DNA of 64,000 nt. It comes from Stratiolaelaps scimitus (taxonomy: Eukaryota > Arthropoda > Arachnida > Mesostigmata > Laelapidae). Numbering within the stretch: the first letter of the stretch is position 1; every line of letters begins with the position of its first letter. Made by a program: the position numbers and the translations under genes. The notes under the pieces are model-generated. The model did no database searches and was not told where the DNA came from. It was given only the letters and a program-made list of their open reading frames with translations. Below are positions 1 to 9,171 of this stretch, in pieces. The stretch covers positions 18,724,001 through 18,788,000 of the forward strand of contig JABWDB010000004.1 of NCBI GenBank assembly GCA_019614645.1. The letters run 5' to 3'.

Positions 1-15
1 AGCAAGTCAGTAAGG

Positions 16-660
16 ATGTTATCTAACTCTGTATTGTGCCTAGTTGCCCTGGCGGCTGCCGCCTCGGCCGACTACACAGCGAACCTTTTCATGGATAAGG
101 TCCTGGCTGAAATGCGAGGTCAAGTAGCCCAGAACGGTCTTGATCCACTGCGCGTGATGCCGTTCCAGATTAAGGTGAAGAAAAACGGACTGACAAACCG
201 CGATCTGAAGGTGAACTACACCCAGGGCTCGATGTTCGGCCTGGCCTCGATCTTCCGCCAGGGCGACTGCTCATTTGGAACGGTTGGAGCTGAGATGAAA
301 ATTGGCTGTTACCTCTCGCTTACCCCGGTCAGCATGATGATGAACGCTGAGGCGAAGGGCGATGCGATTTCTGGCAACAAGCATGCGATCTCTACAAAGA
401 CGACCGTCGCACCGAACACGTTCGCTCTCGTTGAGATTCAGGGTCCCCGCGGTGGCTCGCCTAACCTCGCCCGCCTCAACGCGAACTCCATCACCATGAC
501 CACCTCTGTCGTTGACGGCAAGCTCGACCTCAACAGCGGCAGGTTCAAGGACTTTGCCGCGCAGACACACTATCAACTGTCGGGCCAGCTGATTGCTACG
601 CTGACCGGTACCTACTCAGCAGCTATGCGTACTGTCCTCATCCGCAATCGGATGCCCTAG
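16..660 (+). CDS. Group 7 allergen-like secreted protein, copy 1
   Basis: A single uninterrupted exon of 214 residues. Residues 1-18 form a signal peptide (MLSNSVLCLVALAAAASA) with a small-residue cleavage site, so the product should be secreted. Visible landmarks shared with the three other copies are: an amphipathic N-terminal helix (about 22-33), DPLRVMPF at 43-50, an N-glycosylation site NYT at 67-69, a G-L-x-x-I-x-R-x-G-D-C segment with Cys85, a partner Cys98, an ISTKTTVA segment, VEIQGPRG, and the terminal RNRMP. The overall pattern and length match the mite group 7 allergen family, whose known members have an LPS-binding/BPI-like fold and bind hydrophobic ligands. That family assignment is by pattern recognition only. 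The ATG at 16 is the first in frame, and a TCAGT initiator-like pentamer lies 5 bases before it; the promoter proper is outside the window. Ligand and tissue are unknown. Confidence 0.72.
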   Translation: MLSNSVLCLVALAAAASADYTANLFMDKVLAEMRGQVAQNGLDPLRVMPFQIKVKKNGLTNRDLKVNYTQGSMFGLASIFRQGDCSFGTVGAEMKIGCYLSLTPVSMMMNAEAKGDAISGNKHAISTKTTVAPNTFALVEIQGPRGGSPNLARLNANSITMTTSVVDGKLDLNSGRFKDFAAQTHYQLSGQLIATLTGTYSAAMRTVLIRNRMP

Positions 661-768
661 ACAGAACAGGCCCCGTAGAAACCGGATCCGGCTTGGAGAC
701 GGTGACAGCAAATCAGCTTGACGCTAATTCACGGTACCTCGTGGTGTTCATGACGTAGACTGTGGAGA

Positions 769-774
769 AATAAA
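769..774 (+). promoter_or_regulatory. Polyadenylation signal AATAAA of copy 1
   Basis: A canonical AATAAA lies 109 bases after the stop codon of the first allergen-like gene. The spacing is typical of a compact single-exon arthropod gene. No cleavage site can be read directly. Confidence 0.55.
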
Positions 775-1109
775 CTAGCAAACTTGAAGATCGATACAAA
801 AATTTGTCTCGTAGATCAATCCTTTCGAATTGGTTTAGGTAGCTAGTATAAGAAGGGTATCTTAGAATTCGAATTGATCGTTCCATACTTAGGGGTACCC
901 TCTATTTTGATAGGATGGATAGGAACAAAGGTCTTAGGTTGAGTGGAAAGTGCTTTCAGCCTAGAAGGTAAACTCGTTGCCGACTCGTTCTGCCGTGTGC
1001 GCGCGCGTGCTAAGTGGGGGAGGAGGTTTGTTGGCTTACCTGCTGGCGTATTAGCCACCATTCGTTAAAAGCCTAAAAGTGCACTTTGGCTACACCAGCT
1101 CGTAACGAA

Positions 1110-1166
1110 AATTTGTGCAGACTCCAGATAGACAATGGATATTTCTATTTGGAGTCTGCACAAATT
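1110..1166. repeat. Hairpin 1, 21-bp arms
   Basis: Arms 1110-1130 and 1146-1166 are reverse complements at 20 of 21 positions, around a 15-base loop. The corresponding place in the paralogous flank at about 2870-2930 has similar outer sequence but no such pairing. Confidence 0.85.
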
Positions 1167-1169
1167 CGT

Positions 1170-1250
1170 GGAAGTATGGGCCCTAAGAGATGGCCCAATA
1201 TCTAATTTCGAGCTTTAGATATTGACCCATCTCTTAGGGCCCATACTTCC
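1170..1250. repeat. Hairpin 2, 36-bp arms
   Basis: Arms 1170-1205 and 1215-1250 are reverse complements at 34 of 36 positions, around a 9-base loop. It starts 3 bases after hairpin 1 ends. No coding potential is seen inside it. It could fold into a long RNA stem if transcribed. Confidence 0.88.
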
Positions 1251-1669
1251 CCATAGCTGAGTAATTTGTGGATCGCTATAGTAATAATACAATACAATAC
1301 TTGGTTTATTGACGCAACTGCAGCAAACTTAATGCCTAAGTGCTCGTTAAAGAAAAGACTTGTTGTAACGAAGAGTCACAACGCGGCGAACAATTAGCAA
1401 ATCGGATATAGTTTGTACTGAAGCAAATAGAAATAGGAGTTAGAAGGAGTTAAACCGGCTACGGATTAAGCCGCTATCAGATGCCAGTGAAACGCCAGCT
1501 GTAACGAACACCTACATCCCCGTGGCTCCGTTCTTATCGGCTTAGGAAACGGATAATAGCTGTGGCATTTCTACAGCTGGGACCACCCCTATAGGACCTT
1601 CATGCTGGGAAAGGTCCAATGTCTCTAGAATCACTACATGCTCGCCTTCTTGGTATCGGCTAGCTCGGC

Positions 1670-1708
1670 TATATATATATGGCTGGCGATATCTGCTGTG
1701 GTGTCAGT
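1670..1708 (+). promoter_or_regulatory. TATA box plus initiator for copy 2
   Basis: A TATATATATAT run (1670-1680) is followed by the arthropod initiator pentamer TCAGT at 1704-1708, with A+1 at 1706. This puts a TATA about 30-32 bases upstream of the start, the expected spacing. The arrangement predicts a transcript start near 1706, so the in-frame ATG at 1679 would lie upstream of the mRNA and translation would begin at 1739. Confidence 0.6.
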
Positions 1709-1738
1709 CTGCTTGTTCGCAAGTGTTCGCTGGTGAGA

Positions 1739-2380
1739 ATGCTGTTCTATTGGGTGCTGTGCTTTTGGGCGTTGGCGGCCACCGCCTCCGCAAACCAGAC
1801 CGCCAACATGTTCTTCGATAAGGTTATCAATGATATGCGTTACGACCTTAATGGGCTTGATCCCATGCAGGTAACACCATTTCAGTTTACGGTCAAGAGT
1901 ACATCAATAACTAACAACGACTTGAAAGCTAACTTTACGCGAGGTTCGATGTACGGTCTAGGAAGACTCAGACGTCACGGAGACTGCTATTATCGGACCT
2001 TCGGTGACAAGATGAAGATGGGCTGCTATCTGATGTTAGCCCCACTCAATATGAGGATGATCGCCGACGTCAAAGGAGACTCATCTTGGAACAACGTACA
2101 TGCGATCTCCACCCAAACAACTGTCGCATCCAGCGCACACTCCATCGTCGAGATTCAGGGTCGTCGCGGCCAGACGGCGAAGCTTGGCTCCATCAAAACC
2201 ATCAGCCCCGTTACAATGACGACTTCTGTCGTCCAGGGCACGCTCGATCTCACCACGGAGAGGTTCGCCGACTTCGTGAGACAAACACATCATCATCTGT
2301 CAAACCAGTTGGTCTACGGCCTGCAGGTTCCGTATGGTGGGGCAATGCAGAAGCTTCTCAGTTCACGGGTCATGCCTTAG
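1739..2380 (+). CDS. Group 7 allergen-like secreted protein, copy 2
   Basis: Single exon, 213 residues from the ATG at 1739. That start is preferred over the in-frame ATG at 1679 for three reasons: it begins directly with a signal peptide (MLFYWVLCFWALAATASA, 1-18), it gives the same length as copy 1, and a TATA/initiator pair places the transcript start between the two. Landmarks: DPMQVTPF at 41-48, N-glycosylation site NFT at 65-67, GLGRLRRHGDC with Cys83, Cys96, an ISTQTTVASS segment, VEIQGRRG, MTTSVVQG, and the terminal SRVMP. This copy is the closest relative of copy 1 in the cluster. The presumed role is as a secreted lipid- or hydrophobic-ligand-binding protein, inferred from the family. 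No canonical AATAAA was found close downstream; AATATA at about 2470 is a possible variant. Confidence 0.72.
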   Translation: MLFYWVLCFWALAATASANQTANMFFDKVINDMRYDLNGLDPMQVTPFQFTVKSTSITNNDLKANFTRGSMYGLGRLRRHGDCYYRTFGDKMKMGCYLMLAPLNMRMIADVKGDSSWNNVHAISTQTTVASSAHSIVEIQGRRGQTAKLGSIKTISPVTMTTSVVQGTLDLTTERFADFVRQTHHHLSNQLVYGLQVPYGGAMQKLLSSRVMP

Positions 2381-2804
2381 ATAGGAGAGGCAAGGAGACC
2401 ACAGAGATATAGGTGACACAATAAGCACAATGCCAGCCTATGTCTCATGCTATACCCTGAATCTAAAAGGAATATACCACTATCATCATTCTGATAGACG
2501 TGGGAAAAAATTGATATATGCAGTCGTCCACATCATCACCTAGCCTCCGCTAGAGTTACTGTAACTGGCGCCTGAAGTCATAACATAAATGTATAGTGAA
2601 ACTCGAAAATGATCACGAATTCAGACGAATATCAAGTGTACTTCTGTTATAAGTTATTCTTAGGTACTAGTTCGGACACACACGTGCAGAAGAGAATGTT
2701 TCGTTAACCAAACGAAATGTCGGTATTCAATACGGATGTTCTAACGTTAGTAGATACATTTGCAGAAGGGCCAGAAACTTAAATGTAAGTATTATCTGCC
2801 AGCA

Positions 2805-3010
2805 GGCGCGCCGCCATTCGTGAGAAGCCTCAGATTCCGCTTCGGTCACACTAGCCTGGCACGCGAAATCCGTGCTAACACCAGAAAGACAATGGGTACG
2901 TTTGAAAAAGTGCTCGAATATACAGGAAGAGGCAGCGTCATTTCGACATTGGGCCATATTTGAACACTCATACTTCCATAGCTGTGTAATTGTGTGGATC
3001 ATAGTAAGCT
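2805..3010. repeat. Duplicated 3' flank block, copy B
   Basis: Paralogous to 1040-1290, downstream of gene 2. It lacks the long hairpins of copy A. No coding region is supported here; the short open frames across it are not conserved between the two copies. The remaining intergenic sequence from 3011 to 3400 is AT-rich and otherwise featureless, ending in an AT microsatellite. Confidence 0.55.
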
Positions 3011-3503
3011 CGGGAGTAAGTCAGATGTGTGGACACCTTCACCCATTGCAACGTTGAGTGACGCCGAGTTTTAGCCATTTCTAAAATTTATTTGCAGGGA
3101 CGCTTAATACGCCCATTCATCAATATAGCTGCATCAGCTGGTATCTGCATATACCGATAATAGTTATTTAGTTCGCAAGAACATCTTATTGATGTTTCAC
3201 TGCAAGGGGCAAATATAATAATAAGCTGCCTGGTATGCTTTCATAATGCAGATTAAGCCCTGTTAGTGGTAGGCAAAATAGCCAATAACCGTTTATAAGG
3301 TTCTGTTTGATCTAGTGTTAAGTATATGATTACTGTTATTGAACTCTTATTAGAATGTATATGATTGCCGTTCATACAACTTTTTTTTTTCGTCAACTGT
3401 CAATATATATATATATATAGGGCATACACTTCAAAATTTCGCCTCTTTAAATGACAATAACTTTTGAACTAAATGAGGTAGAACAAAGATTTTTTGGTAT
3501 GAG

Positions 3504-4549
3504 TTAGAGGTACTCTCCAGCTTTATTGACACACCGATTCCAGCGCTCTAGGAGTTTTGAAATAGCCAAATATTTACCATTTGCATTTCCATATATAATT
3601 TCATTATCTAGTGCTTTTACGAGTAAGTCGACGGTTGCATATGGAACCCCACCTATTGCCCTTTTTAATGCATGGAAACAACCATAATCACACGGGCTTA
3701 AATCAGGAGAATATGGGGGTTGATGCCATCGCTCAATATTGTTCCCCTCCATCCAGGCCGTAATTTCAGCAGTGCGGTGAGGTTTTGCGTTGTCGTCGAG
3801 TAACCACACTCGGTGCTGTCGATCCCCACGCCATTTGTTCATCAATCCTTTCAAGAAGCCGAGATATCGGGGAGCATTGAGTTTTTCGTTTGCCGCCAAT
3901 ATTTCATAATAGCAAACACCCTTGATATCCAGAGCGAGTATCATCAACACCTTTCGTCCGAATCTATCTGGCACTGCCACAGACGTTGCCGCTTCACCTT
4001 GTCGGAGCCACTGTTTTGCTTGGTCCTTCTCAGGGGGTCTATCCAGGCTAACCCATGTCTCGTCTATGGACACGGTGTGCTCTAAGCGACTGGTTTGTTG
4101 CGTATAAGTCTTCAAATTAAATGTCGAACACTCCACACGCATTTTCATTTGGTCAGCACTCAGTTTATGGAAAACCCATTTTTCATTGATTTTCTTCTTC
4201 TTCAGTATATTGGTGATAATTTTGTAACACGTCGTCCGAAGAATCAAAGTTTCAGCAGACAATGACCCCGTGGACCAAGCTCTACTTTGCTCAAAAGCTG
4301 CCTTGATTCTTTCAATCCGTTCGTCCCTTGTCGCACCTGATTTCTGGTCCCCTCCTCGGTGGTCATCGGTGTCCAAATTTCCACTGTTAAATCGCTTGCA
4401 CCAATTTTGCACCGTTCGCAGGCATAAGGCAGACCTACCGTACACCTTCACTAATTGTCGATGGATTTCAGCTGGAGGGTATTTTTGGAGAAACAAAAAC
4501 TTGATGTTTTCCCGTTGATTTTTGGGGGAATTTGAACTTTCTGCTGCAT
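3504..4549 (-). CDS. mariner transposase, DD34D type, start region frameshifted
   Basis: The open frame runs from about 4547 to the TAA at 3504-3506, about 347 residues, the usual mariner length. It catalyses cut-and-paste transposition at TA sites. Order of parts: N-terminal helix-turn-helix region (LFLQKYPPAEIHRQL and TVQNWCKRF), a linker, then the catalytic core. The core has SIDETW (first Asp), LLDDNAKPH (second Asp) and YSPDLSPCDYG (third Asp). Exactly 34 residues separate the second and third Asp, giving the DD34D signature of mariner. Oddity: this frame has no ATG. The only suitable ATG (4547-4549) is one base out of frame with the body, as if one base next to the initiator had been lost. 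The product may therefore not be made from this copy unless a downstream or non-AUG start is used. Confidence 0.88.
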
Positions 4550-4562
4550 TTTTTTCATTTCA

Positions 4563-4619
4563 TTTCATTTGAGGTTTATTTTCGGAACTGCAGTTCAACA
4601 ATGCTTAAGTTCTCGCGGA
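4563..4619 (-). repeat. SINE 3'-end-like segment inside the mariner 5' region
   Basis: On the minus strand this segment reads GAGAACTTAAGCATTGTTG, then AACTGCAGTTCC, then ATAAACC. It closely matches the 3' part of the SINE at 47703-47850, which has GAGAACTTAAGCATTGTG ... TGCAGTTCC ... ATAAACC. It is followed by an AAATG-repeat tail abutting the transposase start. The tRNA-like head is not seen. Either a truncated SINE sits in the mariner leader, or the two families share a 3' module. Confidence 0.5.
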
Positions 4620-4806
4620 AAAAAATATGATAATCAGTGTCATAATAATATGCAGTGTCCATCTTTCTGATCGTATCGAAACCACTCAGTGTTCGAAAGA
4701 AAGCCACGTTCCTGCCGCGTGCCCACTCCAAAAATGAACGCATTGTGTAGCGTAGTTCGGGCTGTGCGCCATTCGAAAGGCGCGAAATTTTGAAGTGTAT
4801 GTCCTA

Positions 4807-6420
4807 ATATATATATATATATATGTATATATTAGTAACTATACAACTTCACACAGGCGCAGTCGCGTTCAGTTATTACGGAGCTTAGTTGTATTAGGGA
4901 AAGGAGGCAATTATGTAGTCGATTATATTATACTATAAGCATCAGATCTCACGCGGCACACGCTTAAAATATTCGCCAATTCTCTAGATCCAAGATAATA
5001 CTACGTCGAGTATTATCCTACCACTATGCTAGTTTAGAGCTTACTCTATAATAACAATTAGTAATGCCGTCAGCGTCAACGTGGTTCTCACGCTAATTCT
5101 GCATCATAAAGCAGATACTGAGATACAAGTCGCGGGCTTCAGACGATAGCAATAAGACAAATTCATTCTCAACGACTAACATAATCACAAATAAATAGCA
5201 AGCAAACTTCCAGCATTTGTTAGGTCCAGCATTAGGTCTAAGTGGCAACGGATTTACTGGCTTTTTTTTTGGGGGGCGAGGGAATTACGGGAATGCATGA
5301 TGCACTGGCTTTATCGCAGTGTACCATAACAGATTGACAAATACGCAATTGCCCTCGAACCTAGCACGATCTGATTGTTGGCTACAGAAAACGAATGCCG
5401 TGACGTCCCCAAATGCGGCACTAATTATTGATGATATTAAGACACACATTAATGTGAAAGACGAAGCTGTTTCATTACGTATTTTTGTTTTGTTTTTTAC
5501 CCTTTCAAGTATTGTTGTTAAATCGTTGCTATTTAAACGGAGCGACTAATAGTATAGTCCGTCAAACATTTAAATACGATTAGGTTTTTTACGAATTTCA
5601 AATTCACCTGTACAAATGTGTCAGCCCGGAAGCGGCTCATTGAATTGCCGAACTGAACAAGTTGCTAGTTCAATGAAAAATGCTGAAAAATGCCTTTATT
5701 GAACACGAAGAGGATGGTCGGAGCAAAAATCCGACCTGGTGAACGGATAAACATACCCTCTCGTAATCCATTATCTTCCGCAAACGATCGCTGTAACGAA
5801 GCCGTCAACCGAAAGATCACATACACCATTCGTTGTCGCATTTCTTTTATGCAATAGAAATGCATGTATCAGGAAAAGCTGTATTATGCTGAAATGAATT
5901 CATTCAATGGGTCAATCCCAAACTTTCAAACCTAACGTATATGTGTTGCACGAATCCGCCTCCAACAAGACGAAATTCCGTCTTTCACCCGACCGCCAAA
6001 AAACGTTCACATCATTAAATGCATTATAATATTTTCAGTCAAAATGTAATAGTGTCCTTTAGGTCGAAAGCTAACATCCTATAGAACTGTAGATAATACA
6101 ACGACATCAGAGCCATCGTGTATTTACTGGTAGCTCCTTCGCAGCTGACTATATTTAATAATAAATAATAATAATAACAATAATAATAACGTCAGTCTCC
6201 CACGCACTGTGAGTTGAACACGCACTCGAACAGTAACAGTGCCTTTGTGTATTTTGTGATAGAAGACTCACAGCTGTTTTCAGATGTACCGACTAATTAT
6301 GAGTAAACTAAAGCAAACTATTACGAATTAAACGAAACCAATCAAAATCATGTCCAGGCAAAGCATCACGGTGATTCACACGAACAACGAGAGAGCAATG
6401 GGGCGAGAGCCTCTTTTCGA
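4807..6420. other. Intergenic, no gene recognised
   Basis: After a (TA)n tract (4807-4824) the sequence is AT-rich with short open frames only. There is an AATAATAAT tract near 6160-6190. A minus-strand open frame at 5665-5865 was considered as a family relic but is too weak to call. Confidence 0.5.
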
Positions 6421-6423
6421 AAC

Positions 6424-6433
6424 TATATAAATA
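6424..6433 (+). promoter_or_regulatory. TATA-box candidate upstream of copy 3
   Basis: CTATATAAATA is a strong TATA match on the plus strand, with a weak initiator (CTTAGC) 25 bases on. It lies about 390 bases before the ATG of copy 3, so its use would imply a long leader or a 5' UTR intron. A CTACAG acceptor-like site occurs at about 6791-6797. Confidence 0.3.
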
Positions 6434-6820
6434 ATTCGTTTCGGCGCCTTAGCTCTAATACTATCGTATTCGCAGCGTTATTAAAAGTATCGCGTTCTGC
6501 CGAGGCAAACCATTCTCCTCCACGTCAGCTATCGTGAGCATCATCATAATATACTTGTCGGATACATCACATATAAGATTCGTTAAAATCTAAACAATCA
6601 AGTGATTAAGTGTTTCCCTTAAGAAGTTCTTCAAGGATTCTTTCTTTACAACTAGACTGGATGGATGTTCGAAACAGGACACGGCTGCCTGCAACAGTGT
6701 CCTGCCAATCTGCAACACCTTGACGAAACTGTCCCTTGTGTTCGCATACGAGTGGTGTTGTGTCGTTTCGGGGTTATTCGCCTTTCGCGAGCTACAGACG
6801 CAAACCGGAACTAACCCCGA

Positions 6821-7453
6821 ATGGGGCCCCGCGCAGGGTTGTGCCTGTTGGCGTTGGCCGTCAGCGGCACCGTAGGCAATGACGATGCGAATGCCTTCAT
6901 CGACGATGTCCTACGGGAAATTTGGTCGCACGGGATTTTGGAAGATCCCCTAATTCTGCCACTAGGACAGATTAAGGCGCACGACGCAACGGCGGACATT
7001 ACCCAATTCTCGGTGTACGGTCTGAACGCGATCAGGCGCGAGGGAGACTGCAGCTATCGTCGAAGCTCGGCTCGAATGCACGATATCGTTGAAATCCATT
7101 GCAACGTAACCCTGCGCTCGGTGAATATGCTTGCGGAGGCTAATGTCAGCGTGGTCCACTATAGCGGCACGGATCGAATCTCCACCCGGTCAATCGTTGC
7201 GTCGGGAATGCTCGCACTCGTTGAGATTGCGGGATATCTTAATGACACTGCGAAATTTAACAGCATTAGGTCACACCCGACCATGAGGACCGAACTGCTA
7301 GAGAGCCTGTTCAGCCCCAACGATTTAAAAGATCTGATGAAGGAGGTAAATCTAAAGATGCGAATAGGATTGATATACGCTCTTGAAGTCCCTTTCGCAG
7401 AAGCGATACGCAGGGCGCTGTCTGATCGTAGAATGCCCAGAATAGCCCTGTAG
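6821..7453 (+). CDS. Group 7 allergen-like secreted protein, copy 3 (divergent)
   Basis: Single exon, 210 residues, starting at the first in-frame ATG. Signal peptide is about residues 1-19 (MGPRAGLCLLALAVSGTVG). Family landmarks are kept but altered: ANAFIDDVL at 23-31, DPLILPLGQ at 42-50 (shorter than the DPLxLxPF segment elsewhere), VYGLNAIRREGDC with Cys77, Cys94 after three extra residues, an ISTRSIVASGM segment, LVEIAG, PFAEAIRRALSDRRMP near the end, and a short extra tail RIAL. The glycosylation site found at the homologous position in copies 1, 2 and 4 is missing, and other N-x-S/T sites occur (NVT, NVS, NDT). It is the most divergent of the four, with longer intergenic distances on both sides. 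Function is inferred from family only. Confidence 0.66.
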   Translation: MGPRAGLCLLALAVSGTVGNDDANAFIDDVLREIWSHGILEDPLILPLGQIKAHDATADITQFSVYGLNAIRREGDCSYRRSSARMHDIVEIHCNVTLRSVNMLAEANVSVVHYSGTDRISTRSIVASGMLALVEIAGYLNDTAKFNSIRSHPTMRTELLESLFSPNDLKDLMKEVNLKMRIGLIYALEVPFAEAIRRALSDRRMPRIAL

Positions 7454-8826
7454 ACTGAAGGCTTCGGCTACGAGGAAGCGCTACAGGCTCGATATCCGCA
7501 TTGTCATAGACAAATAGAAACTTCAACAATGGATATGGATTCAACGCGGCAAGAATCGTCAAGATGCACACTATGCTCTCTTGCCATGTTGCTCAGCGGA
7601 ACGTATTTTAAAACGATATAATGGAACTTTGCAAGCTGGGACGCATTTCAAAATGCCGTCTTACAACGGTCCCGGTAGTTTTTTTTTTGTCAGAATTATT
7701 CACGGCAGATGATATTTCCTCAAACACATCTGATTTTGGTTTCACTCCTGGCTATGATGATATTTTGTATTTTTTCACCAGCTTGTTGATTCGATTTCCA
7801 CAAGGGTTTCACAATAGAGTAGCACGAGGGCATATTCGATAGTTTTTTGTAAAGTTTATTATATTATTTAAAAAGAAACCATTTGTAAAAGCTACGCGGA
7901 GGCTCTTCGTCGAATTGATGGTTTACCTAAGTTCGCCCATATGATTCAATTGCGCACAAATCAATCATGGGTGAAGTCGTTCTATTCGCGGCGGCCTTTA
8001 TGCAATTAATATTTAAGCCGCGAAATATATCCTGTATCTAGCGTATTTTTGTGGATCTCACGCGCTTCTTGTATATACACCGCTGATGCTTCCGGGTAAG
8101 ACTTATGCACAGGTATCTCAGCCGGATCTGCGAATTCAGTTCTTGCAAGGCGGCTGATCGTGCAGCATCGTCCGCTCGTTTTAGGTGAGTAGCCCTTTGA
8201 GAACTTGGCCTGCTTCTCGCGATCATTTTTAGAATGGCCATCACTGGCCACTAGTGCTAGAATTCGATTTTAGCAATGACGGCAACGGTACGCACCTTGT
8301 CGTCGTTTTTGTCATCCTATTCTAGATGGACACTGGGTGAACGGCTCAGCGTGTTCAGCTCTGAGCGTGCAGAAGGTGACGGCCACTTAACATCAGCATT
8401 ATAGCTTTGAACTAAATAGCTCTACATGTATTCACGTTGCAAATACAAGACCGCATAACTTTGTCAGATCAATTCGATTTGCTCCCATATGCATGCAGTA
8501 GTAATTAATCAAATAGTGTATTTTAATAGGACAAATTCATGACGAGTTGAATCATCGATACTCGCAACGACATCTTAACTACTGTCGATTAATCCTGATT
8601 CATGCATAGAAATGAATTTGTGGTCAAGAGAATTCGTCAATGCCACGTGCTACACATTGTGAGCCCACAATTGATTGTCCGGCAGTACAACTGATATATC
8701 TAAATAGCATCGGCCACATTCGGTAGATGATAGCATTGGAGAACAAAAAAGAGCAAACAAATCAGATAAAATATATTATAATTTTAATATAAATGTGCTT
8801 TGCAACAACAATTTTGACACAATCGA
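7454..8826. other. Intergenic, no gene recognised
   Basis: Mostly AT-rich unique sequence between allergen-like copy 3 and the inverted relic. A poly-T tract occurs at about 7680. A 73-codon open frame from ATG 7621 has no recognisable motif and overlaps the 3' flank of copy 3. No polyadenylation signal of copy 3 was identified with confidence. Confidence 0.5.
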
Positions 8827-9096
8827 TTATTTGTCACTTATCCGTACACTTTTTCGTAAGTCATCTATAAATGGATACCCCATTAGGCTAAAAGCCAGCT
8901 GAATATATCTACCCGGCCGATTTATGACCAGCCTCATAATTGTCCCCCTGACCAAGACGTACATTTGTCGAATGTGCCCCGGGTCGTCCATTGTCAAATT
9001 CTGCCTTGCCCACTCGCATCTGTCGGCGGAGCCCACAACATGTTCATGTCTCGACATATTGCTATCTCTTACCACAAGTGTGTCTACTAACGCCCG
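8827..9096 (-). pseudogene. Inverted C-terminal relic of a fifth allergen-like copy
   Basis: A minus-strand open frame of about 89 codons resembles the C-terminal third of the family. Y-V-L-V-R-G-T matches T-S-L-V-R-G-A of copy 4. The segment I-Q-L-A-F-S-L-M-G-Y-P-F-I-D-D-L-R matches the closing helix of copy 3 (R-I-G-L-I-Y-A-L-E-V-P-F-A-E-A-I-R). An upstream HVVGSAD stretch parallels the TTVAS region. The GDC cysteine half of the family is absent: the place where it would be is occupied by the promoter and start of copy 4, which runs in the opposite direction. The frame ends in RISDK without the RxMP tail. It is best read as a truncated, inverted duplicate. Identity is low, so this is a moderate call. 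Confidence 0.45.
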
Positions 9097-9116
9097 TCAA
9101 TATTCCATCGGGCGAA

Positions 9117-9122
9117 TATAAT
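9117..9122 (+). promoter_or_regulatory. TATA-like element of copy 4
   Basis: TATAAT lies 55 bases before the ATG of copy 4, a spacing close to that of the better supported TATA of copy 2 (about 65 bases from TATA to ATG). No clean TCAGT initiator follows at +30, so the call is tentative. Confidence 0.3.
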
Positions 9123-9171
9123 TTTCTTGACAGTTTTCGAAAGACGGCAAGGCATCTCCCCGCGAGCCACA

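Larger units (their letters stand above)
1040..1290. repeat. Duplicated 3' flank block, copy A
   Basis: This stretch aligns by eye with 2805-3010. Shared runs include CCATTCGT, AGACAATGG, CATACTTCC, CATAGCTG and GTGGATC, in the same order and at similar spacing. Copy A lies about 400 bases after gene 1 and copy B about 425 bases after gene 2, so the tandem duplication that made the two genes seems to have included their 3' flanks. Copy A differs from copy B by carrying two long hairpins (1110-1166 and 1170-1250). Confidence 0.6.
3420..4804 (-). mobile_element. mariner DNA transposon, nearly intact
   Basis: The element is 1385 bp. Its left end begins GGGCATACACTTCAAAATTT and its right end, read on the minus strand, begins GGACATACACTTCAAAATTT. 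The inverted repeats of about 25 bp differ at one position in this stretch. Each end is flanked by TA (3418-3419 and 4805-4806), the target duplication expected for the Tc1/mariner superfamily. Both flanks are AT microsatellite, so the element landed inside a (TA)n tract. It encodes one transposase on the minus strand. The near-matching ends and long open frame suggest a fairly recent insertion. Confidence 0.9.

Noticed and set aside
5665..5865. Minus-strand frame with faint similarity to the C-terminus of the allergen-like family
   Set aside because: Only a few scattered matches, no conserved motif, and no related sequence upstream in any frame.
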